The position numbers and the translations under genes were made by a program. A DNA stretch of 64,000 bases from JAVBPB01 sp031549965 (lineage in GTDB: Bacteria > Bacillota > Clostridia > Lachnospirales > Lachnospiraceae), in the NCBI GenBank assembly GCA_031549965.1, contig JAVBPB010000032.1:5314-69313 (forward strand), given 5' to 3'. Shown piece by piece: positions 61,852-64,000 of the stretch (positions are counted from its first letter, which is position 1; each line of letters starts with the position of its first letter). The notes below the pieces were generated by a model, which had not been told where the DNA came from, did no database searches, and was given only the letters and a program-made list of their open reading frames with translations.

Positions 61852-64000
61852 CTACCTTGGTTTAAAACTTTTTAATCTTAATGCATTTATTAGCACTGAT
61901 ACCGAACTCATGGACATTGCCGCTGCTGCTATCATTGGGTTTAAGGTTGGCCCGCCAAAGGCAAATAATAATCCGGCTGCCACTGGTATTCCTAAAGTAT
62001 TATAACCAAATGCCCAGAAAAGATTTTGTTTTATGTTTCGTATTGTACTTTTACTTAACATTATACTTGTTGTAATGTCTAGGAGATCGTTTTTCATAAG
62101 TACTATGTCTGCTGATTCTATAGCTACATCTGTTCCTGATCCGATAGCCATCCCAACATCTGCCTGTGCTAGTGCCGGTGCATCGTTTATCCCGTCTCCA
62201 ACCATTGCTACAACTTTTCCTTCTGTCTGTAATTCTTTAACCTTGGTGGATTTGTCTTTTGGAAGTACTTCTGATAATATATTATTAATACCTACAATTT
62301 TTCCTATGGAATCTGCTGTATTTTTGTTGTCGCCTGTAATCATTACAACTTCTATTCCCATTTTTTTTAGCTTCTCAATGGCCTTTGCACTATTTTCTTT
62401 TACTGTATCGGCAACTGCAATTATACCTAAAAGCTGACCTTCAGTTGAAATATACATGGGGGTTTTTCCTTCATTTGATAGTCTTACTGAATGCTCATAA
62501 AGTTCTTCCATATTTACGTTGTTTTTATTCATTAATTTTTTATTTCCTATTAGAAGTGTTGCTCCCTGAATTTCTACTTCAATTCCATAACCTGGAATTG
62601 CTAAAAAATTATTTACTTTTAGTAATTCCATTCTTTGGTCTTTTGCTTTTTTTACTATGGCATTTCCAAGGGGATGCTCAGATGACGCTTCTGCTGAAGC
62701 GGCTAATTGTAATAAGGCATCTTCTGATATATCTATTGTAATTATATCTGTAACTACTGGTTTTCCTTCTGTAATCGTTCCGGTTTTATCTAATACAATT
62801 GTATTAATTTTATGGGCAAGCTCAAGAGCTTCTCCGCTTTTAAAAAGTATTCCGTGCTCTGCTCCCTTTCCGGTTCCCACCATAATTGCTGTAGGGGTGG
62901 CAAGTCCAAGGGCACACGGACATGCAATTACTAATATGGAAATAAATATTTTAAGGCTAAATTCTAAAGGTTGCCCGCTGAGCGACCATATAATTGCTGA
63001 TATTACTGCGATTATGAATACTATTGGTACAAAATATCCAGAAACTATGTCTGCAAGTCCTGCTATTGGAGCCTTACTTCCTTGAGCATCTTCCACTAAT
63101 TTTATTATTTGTGCTATTGCTGTGTCGCTTCCTACTTTTGTGGCCTTAAATTTTATGCTTCCATTTTTATTTATACTGGCTGCATAAACTTTATCGTCTG
63201 CTTTTTTATCTACAGGTATACTTTCTCCTGTTAGCATTGATTCGTCTACTGCTGTATATCCTTCTAAGACTATTCCGTCTACTGGAATTTTTTCACCTGG
63301 TTTTACTAATATTATGTCACCAATTTCTACTTCATCTATTGGTATTTCAATCTCTTTTTCATTTTTTATAATTATTGCTGTTTTTGGTGAGAGGGCTATT
63401 AATTTTTTTATTGCTTCTGAAGTTTTTCCCTTTGATACTGCTTCTAGTGATTTACCTAACAGAATTAATGTAATAATTACGCCTGCTGTTTCAAAATATA
63501 AATTATGACTGTGATGTACTTCACCTTTTGACAATAAATAAGTTGAATATATGCTGTATATAACAGCAGCGGAGGTTCCCATTGCTACCAAGGAATCCAT
63601 ATTTGGACTTCTTTTTACTATGTTTTTGAAACCTATTATATAAAATTTATTTCCTGCAATAATAACTGGAATTACTAATATTATCTGAATTATTGCATAA
63701 TTTAATCCATTTTTATCTGGACTTATTATTTCAAACAGTGGTATTCCTATCATTGGAGCCATTGCAATGTATAATAAAGGTATACTAAATACTGATGATG
63801 TAATAAATTTTATCCATAGTTTTTTTATTTCTTTTTGCTTTCTTTCTTTGTCTTTTTCTAAGTTTTGGTTGCCTTCTATTTCGACTGGTTGATATCCTGC
63901 TTTTATTATGCAGTTTTTTATTTCTGCCAGTTTTATGATTGATGGATCATATTTTATTAATGCTTTTTCTGAGGCTAGGTTTACTGAAGTGCTGCTTACT
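61852..64000 (-). CDS. copA: copper-exporting P-type ATPase, N-terminus beyond the window
   Basis: 716 codons are visible, open to the right edge. The first visible residues are the end of a heavy-metal-associated domain (STSVNLASEKALIKYDPSII, then KNCIIKAGYQPVEIEG). Then come the membrane helices, the actuator loop (LTGESIPVDK), the transport motif ACPCALGLATPTA, phosphorylation site DKTGT, SEHPLGNAIV, and GDGINDAPALAQADVGMAIGSGTD. It pumps Cu(I) out of the cytoplasm. It is first of copA-csoR-HAD. Confidence 0.96.
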   Translation of the reverse strand, partial: VSSTSVNLASEKALIKYDPSIIKLAEIKNCIIKAGYQPVEIEGNQNLEKDKERKQKEIKKLWIKFITSSVFSIPLLYIAMAPMIGIPLFEIISPDKNGLNYAIIQIILVIPVIIAGNKFYIIGFKNIVKRSPNMDSLVAMGTSAAVIYSIYSTYLLSKGEVHHSHNLYFETAGVIITLILLGKSLEAVSKGKTSEAIKKLIALSPKTAIIIKNEKEIEIPIDEVEIGDIILVKPGEKIPVDGIVLEGYTAVDESMLTGESIPVDKKADDKVYAASINKNGSIKFKATKVGSDTAIAQIIKLVEDAQGSKAPIAGLADIVSGYFVPIVFIIAVISAIIWSLSGQPLEFSLKIFISILVIACPCALGLATPTAIMVGTGKGAEHGILFKSGEALELAHKINTIVLDKTGTITEGKPVVTDIITIDISEDALLQLAASAEASSEHPLGNAIVKKAKDQRMELLKVNNFLAIPGYGIEVEIQGATLLIGNKKLMNKNNVNMEELYEHSVRLSNEGKTPMYISTEGQLLGIIAVADTVKENSAKAIEKLKKMGIEVVMITGDNKNTADSIGKIVGINNILSEVLPKDKSTKVKELQTEGKVVAMVGDGINDAPALAQADVGMAIGSGTDVAIESADIVLMKNDLLDITTSIMLSKSTIRNIKQNLFWAFGYNTLGIPVAAGLLFAFGGPTLNPMIAAAAMSMSSVSVLINALRLKSFKPR

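Noticed and set aside
1..64000. tRNA, rRNA, prophage or replication origin
   Set aside because: No cloverleaf with a TTCRA arm, rRNA-like stretch, phage gene set or DnaA-box cluster was seen by eye; a tRNAscan or Infernal run would settle it.

Overview
The window is about 70% A+T, with Shine-Dalgarno sites of the AGGAGG/GAGGTG type in front of nearly every gene. The gene families are those of an anaerobic, motile, spore-forming Clostridia bacterium: an NAD-linked [FeFe] hydrogenase, five methyl-accepting chemotaxis proteins, a DUF4250 protein, HD-GYP proteins and a BclA/BclB-like collagen glycoprotein. A member of the Lachnospirales is the best guess, but this comes from gene content alone. 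No rRNA, tRNA, CRISPR array, intact transposase or prophage was seen.

Layout. 1-7.2 kb: the start of an acyl-CoA carboxylase beta subunit (cut by the edge), a chemoreceptor, a DacF-type D,D-carboxypeptidase, a second chemoreceptor and a secreted protein of unknown role. 7.4-11.8 kb: the hydrogenase operon hydC-hydD-hydB-hydA on the minus strand. 11.8-12.9 kb: a decayed island with a broken toroid-fold gene between two long hairpin repeats. 12.9-18.1 kb: a NarL-type two-component system divergent from a three-gene ABC-2 exporter, with an 18-bp perfect palindrome between them. 18.2-27.7 kb: small proteins, a REC-HD-GYP protein, a spore-type collagen-like protein with its glycosyltransferase behind a sigma-K-like promoter, two chemoreceptors and a KAS III-like enzyme. 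28-31.4 kb: the aroF-tyrA-aroA aromatic amino acid operon. 31.5-33.8 kb: a 110-bp hairpin, an HD-GYP protein and queA. 33.9-47.1 kb: a sugar-uptake region with a solute-binding protein, a chemoreceptor, malG-F-E and a YesN/YesM two-component system. 47.2-49 kb: a GntR-controlled YtrA-like ABC exporter. 49.2-52.9 kb: ppx and ppk. 53-60.6 kb: a 2095-residue RHS/WapA-type polymorphic toxin with a DUF4279 immunity candidate and gene debris, preceded by a c-di-GMP-I (GEMM) riboswitch and a terminator. 60.7-64 kb: copper operon copA-csoR plus a Cof-type HAD phosphatase; copA runs off the right edge.

How it fits together. Sugar sensing by YesM/YesN, the MalE system and neighbouring chemoreceptors makes one theme. 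Cyclic-di-GMP makes a second: two HD-GYP proteins and a riboswitch in front of the giant secreted toxin. The most unusual items are the riboswitch-toxin arrangement, a MalG permease fused behind a roughly 520-residue lipoprotein-like extracellular domain, a family of long DNA hairpins that keep one core sequence but have unrelated basal arms, and a sigma-K-like promoter driving a collagen-like protein and glycosyltransferase pair with two mutually exclusive hairpins in between.
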